Part shown: positions 10,748 to 21,726 of the stretch, in pieces
Layout of the letters: the number at the start of each line of letters is the position of its first letter
How positions within the stretch are numbered: the stretch's first letter is position 1
Source: Acephala macrosclerotiorum
Taxonomy: Eukaryota; Ascomycota; Leotiomycetes; Helotiales; Mollisiaceae
Direction of reading: 5' to 3'
Assembly: GCA_014904845.1 (NCBI GenBank)
Contig: MU119207.1
Span: 485,199 to 549,198, forward strand
DNA: 64,000 bases
Made by a program: the position numbers and the translations under genes
The notes under the pieces: model-generated
Seen by the model: the letters and a program-made list of their open reading frames with translations, nothing else
Databases searched by the model: none
What the model was told of the DNA's origin: nothing

Positions 10748-11854
10748 CTATTGAACTTTACCCCTTGCTGCAACAGGCCAAATCTCCTCAATCACGCCCT
10801 TACGATGCGCATAGTAAAAGTCGTGCAAGTTAACAGTCGGGTCAATATGACTTGGAATCATCTCCACCCTCGCGCCAACAGGGATATCGGGTTCATTCTC
10901 CCCCCATTCAAGCCAACCGTGCTCATCCCCCATAGCCGTGTAGGTTACACCAGGCATGTCCTTTGGTTCCGCATACCCACTATCCGTGGTCAACGTCTTC
11001 AAACCAGCATCGATAGTAACACGACGTTCAGATGCAGATTTGCTGATAGCGGTCGAAATGATAGTCAGACTATGAGAGAAATAACTGCCAACTGCATTCC
11101 TATAGTCAGAATCCATAAAGATGAAAGAGCCTGGCTGCACTTCTGTGACCCCTGGACTCGTGGCGCAGAATTCGGCAGTCCCAGTTCCTCCGGTAGTGAC
11201 GACTTGGATGTCGAACCCTTTCTCCCGTAGCAATGTCGCCGTTCCTGTAAGAACCGCCATGGAATCTCGGCATTGTTTCTCTCTTTCTTCGCGGCCATGT
11301 ACATGCTGGAGATGTCCCTCGTAGCCTTGAACTCCGATAAGCTTCAAATGATCGAGTGTAGAAATGTGCTGCGCGAGAGCCAGCGCCGATTCAGGGTCGA
11401 CACCCGTTCGATGCAAGCCGACGTCAAGGTCAATCAAAACCTGGATTGGCTTCTCGGTGCCAGAATCTCTCAGCGCAGTATTGATAGCCGTGGCTCCGAT
11501 CTCACTATCAACGACGATTCGAATTCTTGGATGTTTGCGAAACAGCTCAACGAGACGACCAACCTTGGCTGCTCCGATTATCTCACACGTGATCAGGACG
11601 TCCTCGACGCCTTCTGCGGCCATGATTTCCGCCTCGCTGACTTTGGCCACACATCCACCTATGGCGCCTGCTGCGATCAGCTTTTTGGCGAGAACGGGGC
11701 TTTTGGTCGTCTTCAGATGCGGTCTGATCTTAACGCCTAACGGCTTCAGGAGCAGCATCAGCTTTCGGATGTTTTCCTCCATTATGTCGAGATCGACGAC
11801 CATGGAAGGCGTATCGAGGCTCTCGAGCCGGTCCCCTGGCTTGGGGTTGTACAT
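10748..11854 (-). CDS. D-threonine aldolase-like PLP enzyme (alanine racemase fold)
   Basis: A single-exon 368-residue protein of the D-threonine aldolase / D-serine dehydratase family. These enzymes use pyridoxal phosphate and a divalent metal to cleave D-3-hydroxy amino acids or dehydrate D-serine. The N-terminal TIM-barrel (alanine racemase N domain) begins DTPSMVVDLDIMEENI. The motif RPHLKTTK carries the expected PLP lysine (Lys48). The barrel shows GVQGYEGHLQ and TTGGTGT, and a C-terminal beta domain follows. The metal motif near residues 336-338 is H-x-D (PSHIDPTVN). As I recall, D-threonine aldolases have H-x-D and D-serine dehydratases H-x-C, so aldolase is favoured. Length is normal. 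The cytosol is likely because no targeting signal is visible. Confidence 0.88.
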   Translation of the reverse strand: MYNPKPGDRLESLDTPSMVVDLDIMEENIRKLMLLLKPLGVKIRPHLKTTKSPVLAKKLIAAGAIGGCVAKVSEAEIMAAEGVEDVLITCEIIGAAKVGRLVELFRKHPRIRIVVDSEIGATAINTALRDSGTEKPIQVLIDLDVGLHRTGVDPESALALAQHISTLDHLKLIGVQGYEGHLQHVHGREEREKQCRDSMAVLTGTATLLREKGFDIQVVTTGGTGTAEFCATSPGVTEVQPGSFIFMDSDYRNAVGSYFSHSLTIISTAISKSASERRVTIDAGLKTLTTDSGYAEPKDMPGVTYTAMGDEHGWLEWGENEPDIPVGARVEMIPSHIDPTVNLHDFYYAHRKGVIEEIWPVAARGKVQ

Positions 11855-12540
11855 CTCGTACGTCTGAATTCCGATGTCGGAATGAACTGTGTTTCAAAAA
11901 CCTAGGGTTGTTATTTTCCCCCCCCCAGGAGACTAGGAGAAAATATATCTAGATTGCTTCTGGATTGAAAAGAGGACACGAATAGGTCGAGAGTAGATGC
12001 GGAGGTGGAGGAATCAAAGTGATGCTAAAGTTACCGTTGAAACGGACTTCCTGACATTTGAATCTTACTTAAGGTCAATCCCACTTTTCCTCATAAACCA
12101 ATACGTGTGCACACCTGTCCAGCCAATCAACTACCTGACCCCCACAAAAAAGTGTGGAAATGCATTTTAGGAGGTAACGTAGTATTTGGCTCGCTAAAAG
12201 AAAAACAAAAAGGAATTCCACACTCCACTTTTCGTGCACAGATTGTGATCTCCAATCCACAAAGAGGTTCTGGTGGGTAGGGGTCACAAATGGCAATAAG
12301 AGTGATTCGGCTATTCACCTGTTGCAACGCAACCGTTTTATCGTCAAGTAGAACAGATGGTGACAAGCCAATACACCATTGGGTGAAAGCTACTGCCCAT
12401 GGCGCACCTGATTTGAAGAAACCTTAGCATAGCTTTAGCATAGCTTTAGGGTGGAAAGCGGCGCTCACAATATCTTCGCTACCCGGAGGACACTTACACG
12501 AAGAAGCTTTGAACGTGATATAAGATCCATCACCAATTCT
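11855..12540. other. Intergenic region
   Basis: No supported gene. A short direct repeat of TAGCATAGCTT occurs near 12424-12446, and a run of C residues near 11920. It contains the promoter of the minus-strand aldolase gene. Confidence 0.3.
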
Positions 12541-13257
12541 TTACAAGTGTCGAAATGCATCGACCAAGTTCGCTAGCTCGTCTGGGCTTGGCACAGCCAT
12601 ATACTCTTTCCACTCTGTCTCTAGTGGTTTTCCAACGGTCCTGGACAGTTGAGTAGAATAGCCTTCCATCCACCAAGGGACAGAGATTGTCGAACAATGC
12701 TCAACAAGAAAACTTACGAACCCATCCGACATAATCGCTGCTATCGAAAGCACTGTCGTTAAGCTATGGAAGAACGAAGAAATTGGTAGTATCTGACAGT
12801 AGCGCTTACATGGAGAACGAAATCCATTCTCACTCGTCGCGTCACGCATGATAGACTTTTAAGCTGGAGCTGGGCTGGATGGGTTGGCCACGTCCAATAC
12901 CCACGACCTAACGGGTTCTGGAGGCTTTCGGAACGAGCGATGCTGGATCGCATTTCCGTTTTCGATTGCGATACGCATGGCCTTTATGATATAGTCTGCC
13001 GACCGAACAAAAAGCACAAGATTTGGCAAAAAAGTTCAATCTGATGAAGAAAATCAACAGCGCCCAAATTCAAATCGGAAATCATTACATTGCATTCCTA
13101 TACCGCCTACATCAGAGCTAGGCTCAAGGGACCAGTGGAAGACAAAAGCAACGAGAAGGTCAGCCACTTCCGCGAGTATATCAAAAGTCCGACTGAAGTC
13201 CCTTGACCTGTTTTCAAAATCGTTTTTGAAACTTACATATCTTTCGAAAAGGAGCAT
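12541..13257 (-). pseudogene. Unrecognised, probably decayed gene
   Basis: Three minus-strand open stretches (13257-13054, 12953-12759, 12849-12541) look protein-like, with blocks such as FDILAEVADLLVAFVFHW, RRVRMDFVLH and ETEWKEYMAVPSPDELANL. GT/AG pairs suggest introns at about 12809-12764 and 12717-12641. However, reading phases do not stay open through both introns, so no intact model could be built. I do not recognise the family. It could be a real gene with a splice arrangement I missed, or a decayed copy. Confidence 0.3.
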
Positions 13258-13459
13258 GAGGCATTTGCAGGAACCTTCAATCTAGATGCCCTCACGAGGG
13301 ATTTGATACGCTAGATAGTGGAGCAGGGCTTTGGGGTCTACTTTCCGACTCACGGCCTGAAACACAATATCCTCACACATGAGCCGATATGCACTTGACG
13401 TGGCCCAGTCGCAAGATGATTAATTCCTTAGGCCCTCCAACCCCCAAACATAACCTAAC

Positions 13460-15277
13460 TCATGCCGGCACCGCCGTAAAAGCATCTCCCCAAACCTCCG
13501 CAATCTTGGTGCTCAAAGCCTTCGTGATCTTCTTCCTCGGGATGGGGTTATCCATCACGTCCGAAACCATTGCCCATTTCCTCTTCTTTCCTTCTTCTCC
13601 AGCACCATGTTTTGCCTCGATCTCCCTGTATGCCTTGATGAAGTCGATTGGAGTCTTCCATTTCCTCTGCAATTCGATCGCCTTCTGGCCAGTCAGGCCT
13701 TTCGTGCACATGAGCATCTTGAGGTAGACGTCACGAAGTGTGAGAGTTTCCGACTTAGAACCAAGACAAGCGAAAACATCGTAGGTGACATAATAGTCTG
13801 TGCTAGGGTTCTTCTTGAGGTGGTCTACCAGAGGGATATAATTGCTCATGGTTATCGCGTTTGTTGGGATGAGGTGCAAAGCTTTATGCTCATACCTCTG
13901 CTTCAACAACTTTGTCATCCTGACGAGATAGTCGATCGTATCGTCCATCTTCTGGGTCTGCTTGACAAAGTAGCCATCGATGACTTGAGAGGAAGTGATA
14001 GCCGTTGCAATTGCTTCCCGCATGCTATTTATTGTGTCCGATCGGTTGGTGATTTCTTCGACCAGGTACACGACGTTCTTGACTCCAGATTTGCGTAGAC
14101 GAAACTTTTGCTCATGGAATCGGCCGTCCTTAATAGAAGATACAAGATCGTCAAGTCTCTTTCTTTCCACAATATAATCCAACATTACCTCATCGCCCTC
14201 AAGCCCACGACGCTCCAGGAGTTTGGGATCATTCATTTTAGCGACCCAGAGGACGTCGCCTAATTTCAGCTCTCGCATGATTGGCGCAACCCCCTTTTCA
14301 GTCAAGTTTTTCTCCATGTAATCTCTTGTCTTAGTCCCAAATACCTCACGTTTATCGACAACTAATTCGATCCGATACGAGCCGGATTCGAGGACAATTG
14401 GGTCGAAGTTCGGAAGAGCAGAAGGATTTGTCACCACAGGGCCTTGAGGAATAATATCTGGTACTGAGGCTGACGCTGCGGCTGCAGAAGCCTGCGTTAT
14501 CTGAGACGGCGCGGAAGGTCGAATGGGGCTCCCTGCCAGATCCTGGAAGTCATCGCTGTCGTGCTCGTCGTCGTCGTTCTGCGCAGGTCTTTGAGAGGGA
14601 ATGAATGTATCCATGTGCCCTTGACTCGGATCGCCAGTCTTCTTGATTCTCTTGGCGACATCCCAGCCTTCTTCAGTCAGAATGTATCTTTTTGATGGCC
14701 TTCCTCTCTCGTGTACCAGTTGCTTATCTTTCAGTGTGGCCATCGAGCTCCATGCTGTGTAGTGCTTTCCTGCATTCTCGGGAACAGTGAAAGATGAGTT
14801 GCTATGTGGCTGTGCCAACCGGATGACTTCAGCTTTGGTGATACCATGGGAGTCTTCGTCCAATGTTGAAAGTGCCATAATTATTGCGTACGCTCCCGTC
14901 CTCAATCCTGGCACATATGGTTTCAATTTCCTCGCTTTCTTCTTTGGTGATGGCGAGGCATTCTCGTCTCCTTCTGCGCCTTCTTCAGCATCGCTTATCG
15001 TCCTCTTCTTTTTCGGTTTCTTGGGTTTTGGAAGGCTATTCGTCTCGCAGAACTCTTCCATCTTCTTCACCAATCGAGCAACAAGCTTAGGACCAAAGCC
15101 CTGAAGCACTTCTACCTCGGATGGATGTGCGAACTTCATGGGACATGCTTTCAAAGAGTTGTATGCCTTCTTGTAGACCATCTCTCCCTTTGAATGTTGA
15201 TCTCGCGCTAGATCCCACCACTCTTTCACCCAGGACAGGAGAAGAGGATTCGCGCAGGTTTCTGGCTCGGCCGGCAT
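13460..15277 (-). CDS. mus81: Crossover junction endonuclease MUS81
   Basis: Catalytic subunit of the structure-specific MUS81-EME1/MMS4 nuclease, which cuts 3' flaps, stalled forks and recombination intermediates in the nucleus. The ATG at 15277 (MPAEPETCAN) gives about 605 residues, close to the yeast protein (about 630). An N-terminal helix-hairpin-helix (EVLQGFGPKLVARL, residues about 56-69) is followed by a lysine-rich linker (KPKKPKKKR, SPKKKARK), a probable nuclear localisation signal. A winged-helix segment comes next, ending in GRPSKRYILTEEGW. The XPF-type nuclease core begins at IELVVDKREV and has the signature VERKRLDDL near residue 370 (ERK-x3-D). The C-terminal HhH domain includes TKGLTGQKAIELQRKW. 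The gene has no intron. It is divergent from the phosphoacetylglucosamine mutase gene, with about 410 bp between the starts. Confidence 0.95.
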   Translation of the reverse strand: MPAEPETCANPLLLSWVKEWWDLARDQHSKGEMVYKKAYNSLKACPMKFAHPSEVEVLQGFGPKLVARLVKKMEEFCETNSLPKPKKPKKKRTISDAEEGAEGDENASPSPKKKARKLKPYVPGLRTGAYAIIMALSTLDEDSHGITKAEVIRLAQPHSNSSFTVPENAGKHYTAWSSMATLKDKQLVHERGRPSKRYILTEEGWDVAKRIKKTGDPSQGHMDTFIPSQRPAQNDDDEHDSDDFQDLAGSPIRPSAPSQITQASAAAASASVPDIIPQGPVVTNPSALPNFDPIVLESGSYRIELVVDKREVFGTKTRDYMEKNLTEKGVAPIMRELKLGDVLWVAKMNDPKLLERRGLEGDEVMLDYIVERKRLDDLVSSIKDGRFHEQKFRLRKSGVKNVVYLVEEITNRSDTINSMREAIATAITSSQVIDGYFVKQTQKMDDTIDYLVRMTKLLKQRYEHKALHLIPTNAITMSNYIPLVDHLKKNPSTDYYVTYDVFACLGSKSETLTLRDVYLKMLMCTKGLTGQKAIELQRKWKTPIDFIKAYREIEAKHGAGEEGKKRKWAMVSDVMDNPIPRKKITKALSTKIAEVWGDAFTAVPA

Positions 15278-15687
15278 CGTGGAGAAGGGCAATTAAAGGG
15301 AGTTCGACTCACCAGAGGAACTGTGAGCGATGAGCTGCAAGTGTGAGCAATAGCAATTTCGATGGGAATAGCGACGTGACGTGCATTAATGAAGGTGTTG
15401 TTGATGTTCGAAGTGAGGTTGTATTTGTTGACGCGACGATGTCCGGGCTGATTTCAGCAGAAGCGCGCGACTACACGTGGTCTGCAGGGGTCCAAGCTGC
15501 CCCTCAAAGCGGTGAGCTTCTGTCCGAGAATAGCAGCTAGCAAGCTCAGCTAGCAGTTGACTGCAGCGCCTTAATCACTCTTTACGTTCATCATCTCACT
15601 CAGCTGTTCTGCCCACATAAATCACCTTATCTTTCTCCTTCACCTTCCCCCTCTCCTTTTCAATTCCCCACCTCGAACACCGCAATC
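15278..15687. promoter_or_regulatory. Shared promoter region of mus81 (minus) and the PAGM gene (plus)
   Basis: A 410-bp spacer lies between the two divergent start codons. The side next to the PAGM start is pyrimidine-rich (about 15590-15680), as is usual for fungal promoters. No specific factor site is asserted. Confidence 0.5.
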
Positions 15688-17352
15688 ATGGACGCCCAAA
15701 TCCTCGCCGCCTCGAAGAAACACCCCAAGCCTGATCGCGTCTTTCAGTATGGCACTGCGGGGTTTCGAATGAAGGCAATCCTCCTCGACAGCGTCGTGTT
15801 TCGAGTTGGATTGGTTGCAGCTCTGCGTTCGCGCAAGCTTGGAGGTCAGACGATTGGTGTTATGATTACTGCGTCGCACAATCCTCCTGAAGATAATGGT
15901 GTGAAGCTTGTTGATCCGATGGGAGAGATGTTGGAAAACAGCTGGGAGGCATATTCAACTGAGCTGGCCAATGCGAAGGACGAGGATGTGCCAAAAGTGT
16001 ATAAGACCTTGGAGGAGAAGCTGAAGATCAACCCAGAGACTCCTGCAAGAGTCATCTATGCGAGGGATACTCGACCATCTGGTCCAAAGCTGGTTCAGGC
16101 TTTGGTGGATGCGCTTGAGGCTGCCGGGGCTGAGTATACGGATTACAAGCTCTTGACTACACCACAACTTCACTACTTGACACGATGCACGAATACCGAG
16201 GGCACACCACAGAGCTATGGGGAGGTCAGCGAGAAGGGATATTATGAGAAGCTCAGTGAGGCATTTGTGCGAGCTATGAAAGGGAAGAAGACCAACGGAC
16301 CAGTTACTGTTGACTGTGCCAATGGTGTTGGAGGACCTAAGTTGACAGAGCTGTTGAATTTCTTGCCAAAGGCCTCTGCAGGAGGTGTGGACATCAAGAT
16401 CATTAATGATGATGTCCTCAGGGCGGAGGTCCTGAACCATGAGGTATTTAAATTTGTATCCTTGGATGTACTTGGCTGACTACTGCAGTGCGGCGCCGAT
16501 TACGTCAAGACGAAGCAACGAGCACCACCATCTTCGAAGGCCGGCAATAACGAGCGATCCTGCTCCCTCGATGGCGATGCCGACCGTATCATTTACTACT
16601 TCAACGACCCAGAACACGGCTTCCGCCTCCTCGACGGTGACAAGATTGCAACTTTGGCAGCATCATTCATTGGTGACCTCGCCCGCGAAGCACGTCTCAT
16701 TGATGAGTTGAAGATTGGTGTTGTCCAGACCGCATACGCGAATGGTGCATCTACCAAGTATGTCGAGAAGCAGCTGGGCCTGCCAGTCGTCTGCACACCT
16801 ACCGGAGTAAAGTGGCTACACCATGCAGCAACAAAGTTCGATGTTGGTGTTTACTTCGAGGCAAATGGCCACGGAACTGTTGTCTTCTCACAACAGGCAT
16901 TGAAGGCATTCCACACCAAGGAGCCAGAGTCCCCCGCACAAGCAGCAGCCCTCGAGACCCTGCGGGCATTGAGCGATCTCATCAATCAGACTGTCGGTGA
17001 TGCTCTCTCAGATATGCTCCTCGTCGAGACCATTCTTGCACACAAGACCTGGACACCAAGAGAATGGGATCTGACCTACGTCGACCTACCAAATAGACTC
17101 GTTCGCGTGGAAGTTGGCGACAGAAATCTCTTCAAGACGACCGATGCAGAGAGAAAGTTGGTCGAGCCACAAGGCGTTCAGGAGCAAATCGATGCCCTGG
17201 TCAAGAAATACAAGGATGGTAGATCTTTCGCCAGAGCATCTGGCACCGAAGATGCTGTTCGAGTGTATGCCGAAGCGGCTACTCGAAGTGAAGCAGATGA
17301 TCTTGCGAGCAAGGTCGCTGGGATTGTCAAGTCAGAGGGCGGGGCAAAGTAA
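15688..17352 (+). CDS. agm1: Phosphoacetylglucosamine mutase (two exons)
   Basis: Converts GlcNAc-6-phosphate to GlcNAc-1-phosphate on the way to UDP-GlcNAc, the precursor for chitin, N-glycans and GPI anchors. It is a cytosolic alpha-D-phosphohexomutase. Exon 1 is 15688-16443, the intron 16444-16488 (GTATTT...GCAG) and exon 2 16489-17352, giving about 540 residues, normal for the family. The active-site phosphoserine motif is ITASHNPPEDNG (Ser63). The metal-binding loop is DGDADR (residues 280-285). The sugar-binding loop region is present, and the C-terminal phosphate-binding motif is RASGTED. All catalytic motifs are intact. The 45-bp intron is at phase 0. Confidence 0.95.
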
Positions 17353-17963
17353 TAGATTTGATTACGGTTGGATGAGAAACGAGACCTGAAAAAGCGTTAG
17401 TTGGATTTCTAATTACTTGAGGAGGACGGAGATGGCATTTATATCCATCAAAAGTCTTTTCGATGCTTTTCCTAAATACTTTCTAAAGCGATGTGCTTGT
17501 TCAAATCCGACATTGGAGGGGTTGAGATGTACCGATTCTTGCTCGACACTTGGTTCGGCATCAGGTATCCACAAATTTCCAGCTTTCCCTCGACGTTTAC
17601 CTTTCTTTAATGTCCCAAGTTTCTCTGGACATTCAATTCTCTTCAAACTCCCACCTCTTCTCCGAAATTAACTCTTCCATTCCATGTCTCATAATGTCCC
17701 ACATCTCAATTTAGAAATGGCAGCACGAGGAGGGGTGAATAGCGGGGTACGGACGTCAAGTGACTTGGCGGCTCGTCTCGCGGTTCTCCCGCGTTGCACC
17801 AGCCGCGATATGCAGCTAGTAGTGATGATGTCAACAAGAAAGGTATTACTCCTATCAACTATCTTAGAGCCGTGACGCGTTGTCGTAAGTTGTATTTCTT
17901 CCTTATTCTTTTTCCCATGCTGTCTCATCTACATAACAATTTATCATTAACGGAATCCAATTC
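17353..17963. other. Intergenic region
   Basis: 3' flank of the mutase gene and 5' flank of the NTF2-like gene. Small open frames on either strand (for example 17413-17646 minus) show no recognisable protein and are probably UTR. Confidence 0.35.
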
Positions 17964-19059
17964 ATGCGTCCATCACCAATCCTCCTCTCTTCAACCCTGA
18001 AATCCCTCAGAAGACCTACAGCAATTCAAGTGTTCAGCGGGAAGAGAATGCCAACGCAAGGAATACCATCCGAAACAGCACAACTCCAAAAACAAGCCAA
18101 TATGTCTACGTCCGCCTCCGCTTCCGGTAAAGAGCACGAACTAGGGGTCGAAAGTCAGGTTAATTCCGCTGCAGGCGTGCAGTTGAGTGGCCAGCAGACG
18201 TTGTTGGTTGGGAGTGTTTTGGACGTGGGTCTTCTTCCTTTCCTTTGCAACCCTTTACCTTTCACCCTCCTTCAATACCAATCCGGGATATATCAGAGGA
18301 TAACGAAGCTGACGAGGCGATGATGGGATAGCTCTTCGCAGGCAAACCGACATTGAAGAAATTACAGCTATGGGCAGATGATGCTACGTTTGCGGATCCC
18401 TTGACGAAAGCTGAGGGGAGGAAACAATACGAAGCTCAATGGTACGGCTTAAAAGCCGCATTTTCCTCCATCGTAAGTTTTCTCGCCCATTCCCTATCTC
18501 TCGCTCCAAAGTAATACTTTAATAGGAACAACTCCACAGTCAAGTGACCTCAGCAGGAAATCCTATCACGATGGATTTGAAGACTAGATATGTGGTGAAG
18601 GGCATCGGGAAGGAACAGACGATTAATTCTGTGATTAAGATTTTTACGGATGAGAGTGGGGAGAGGATTAAGCAGGTGGAGGATAGGTGGGATGGGGAGA
18701 TTCCTGATGGTGCGATCGCAAAAGTCAGTCTTTTGAATGCTTTGAATCCGTTCTGGTGGGTTTCGCTGTGGATGGAGCTCGCGTATAAAGTATTTTGTTG
18801 GGTTGCGTGGACTAGGTGGTGGGTGGTGAGTTGGGAAGTTTCCTTCTCCTGAAGTTTACTCCCTAGCGCAGATAAAAGTGGGAGGAAAGTTGAGCATGCA
18901 ACAAAGGAGAACTTTGAATGTGTTTTATGAAGAGAATTGATGGAGAAGATGTGCTGACAGGATTCGTTTTAGGTGTTCAGGAATTTGAACAGTATGGTGG
19001 TACCGGCTTTCGTGAGCGTGCCGAAGAGTGAGGAAGAGGAGGCGAAGAAGAGCACCTGA
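17964..19059 (+). CDS. NTF2/SnoaL-like protein of unknown function (four exons)
   Basis: Exons 17964-18224, 18332-18472, 18526-18825 and 18973-19059 join in consistent phase 0 to give about 262 residues. The core (KLQLWADDATFADPL, then RYVVKGIGKEQTINSVIKIF and DRWDGEIPDG) resembles the cone-shaped NTF2/SnoaL fold used by many small ligand-binding or structural proteins. The aromatic segment NPFWWVSLWMEL could be membrane-associated. The first ATG gives a basic, serine-rich leader (MRPSPILLSSTLKSLRR) resembling a mitochondrial targeting peptide. A second in-frame ATG at 18102 (MSTSASAS) would give a leaderless form. The exact molecular role is unknown. Confidence 0.75.
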
Positions 19060-19543
19060 AGGCCTGAAAATGAGAGGAGTGGGTGCTAGGAGGATGAGCT
19101 TAAGGAATGCGGTACCGTACGAACAGTGGAACGAAAGTTGGAGAGTGACTTGCTCTGCTGTATAACGAAAACGAGGTGAAAATTATAGCACCAACTCTCT
19201 GTGGCGAGGAACGAGTTTCAGAGCCTAAATGTGCATGTCTCGGAATGATCTCATTCATTCCATAATCTAGAATCAACGTTACGTCCCAGTGTATAGCTTG
19301 CCACGCTATGCTGCCATAGAACGCCAATCATTATAATTCATCCCTCCCTCGCTGGAAAAAAAAGACATCGATGTCCCACCCATCATAAACATCTCATCTC
19401 AGCTCCTGTCATCTTGCTGTATCTTTTCATGCAAAAAGAAACCCCAGGGCCTGCGCTCTCAGCCGCGAAAGAACCCATCCTCCCATCCTCCACCAAAAGG
19501 ACATATAGACATGATTATATCTACTGCCTAAGAAACGCCATCA
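19060..19543. other. Convergent 3' intergenic region
   Basis: Lies between the 3' ends of the NTF2-like gene (plus) and the arginine methyltransferase gene (minus). No gene is supported. Confidence 0.4.
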
Positions 19544-20813
<1,270 letters not shown>

Positions 20814-21726
20814 GATTGCAGATCTGCTGAAGAATGTGCAATAGAAGCACGGTGGCAGAAGAAAGAATCAAGAACGCGCGAAAGAGGAGCTGGGGAGGTT
20901 TATCGCGTGAGGCAGCGGTCAATAAAGTTCACGATTGGGAAATTTTTGTATTCGAGGCTTGATATGCGTTTTGCCGCCTCTGTCCGCATTCAAGCGGCTA
21001 GCCGAGACAGGTTAGACGGAGCTGGGACATTTGAAGGAACACCAAGACCTCCAAACATTGCTCAAGGGATCTAGTATGCCTTTAGGTGCATTAAAAGAAT
21101 GGGATTATCTCTGCCGAGAGTTTTTGGCATGAGAATCAAAGAATAAATACTCGATCGAGTCGAAGTCGAGTTTCCAAGGTAGAGTCACGTGCAACCTAGC
21201 GTTCCCGTCAAGCTGCCGAAGAAGCGACGCAAAGATAAACCATATTAGCTTTAGCGCTCGAATGAAAAAATTCAACACCTCTTTGCGTAGGGTGTATGAA
21301 TTTAAATTAGCAATTTTTTCGACTTGCAAACCCTTTTATCACCCACACCACAATTTCTTCAACTCGCAACTACGAGCGCGCAACGGTAATATCAGGAAGG
21401 TATAAAATTCGGTTCCCAAATTCCTTCGTGCTAGCTCGCTTACGACCACACCAAAAACGAGCTCGGGCGGCTGGCTGACCATCTGCCGCGCCCCCCTCCA
21501 CCAGCCTCGAAAAAAACTTCGAATTTAAACCATCTCCCACCACAGCTCCTTCCTCCACGACCACGACCACCGCCCACTCCCACAACCAACCACAGCGAAC
21601 CCATCACGTGTACTACTTCCACCGTCGTAAAGAGGAAAGCGCAGCCATCGTCGTCGCTTTGCACATAACTACGAGCACGAAAGCTTATCTCCGGTGGTCA
21701 TCGCGGGGTAGCTGCGGGGAGTCATC
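20814..21726. promoter_or_regulatory. Divergent promoter region between the arginine methyltransferase and BRF1 genes
   Basis: A 913-bp spacer between start codons. The BRF1-proximal half is rich in CCACCAC/CCACGACC-type pyrimidine tracts (about 21480-21620). No gene is supported in it. Confidence 0.4.

Noticed and set aside
12541..12953. Three-exon minus-strand gene model with two short introns
   Set aside because: The GT/AG pairs look good individually, but the reading phase closes after the second intron, so the model does not hold. It is listed as unresolved and probably decayed.
17413..17646. Small minus-strand open frame after the phosphoacetylglucosamine mutase gene
   Set aside because: It has no domain, and its position fits the 3' UTR of the mutase gene.
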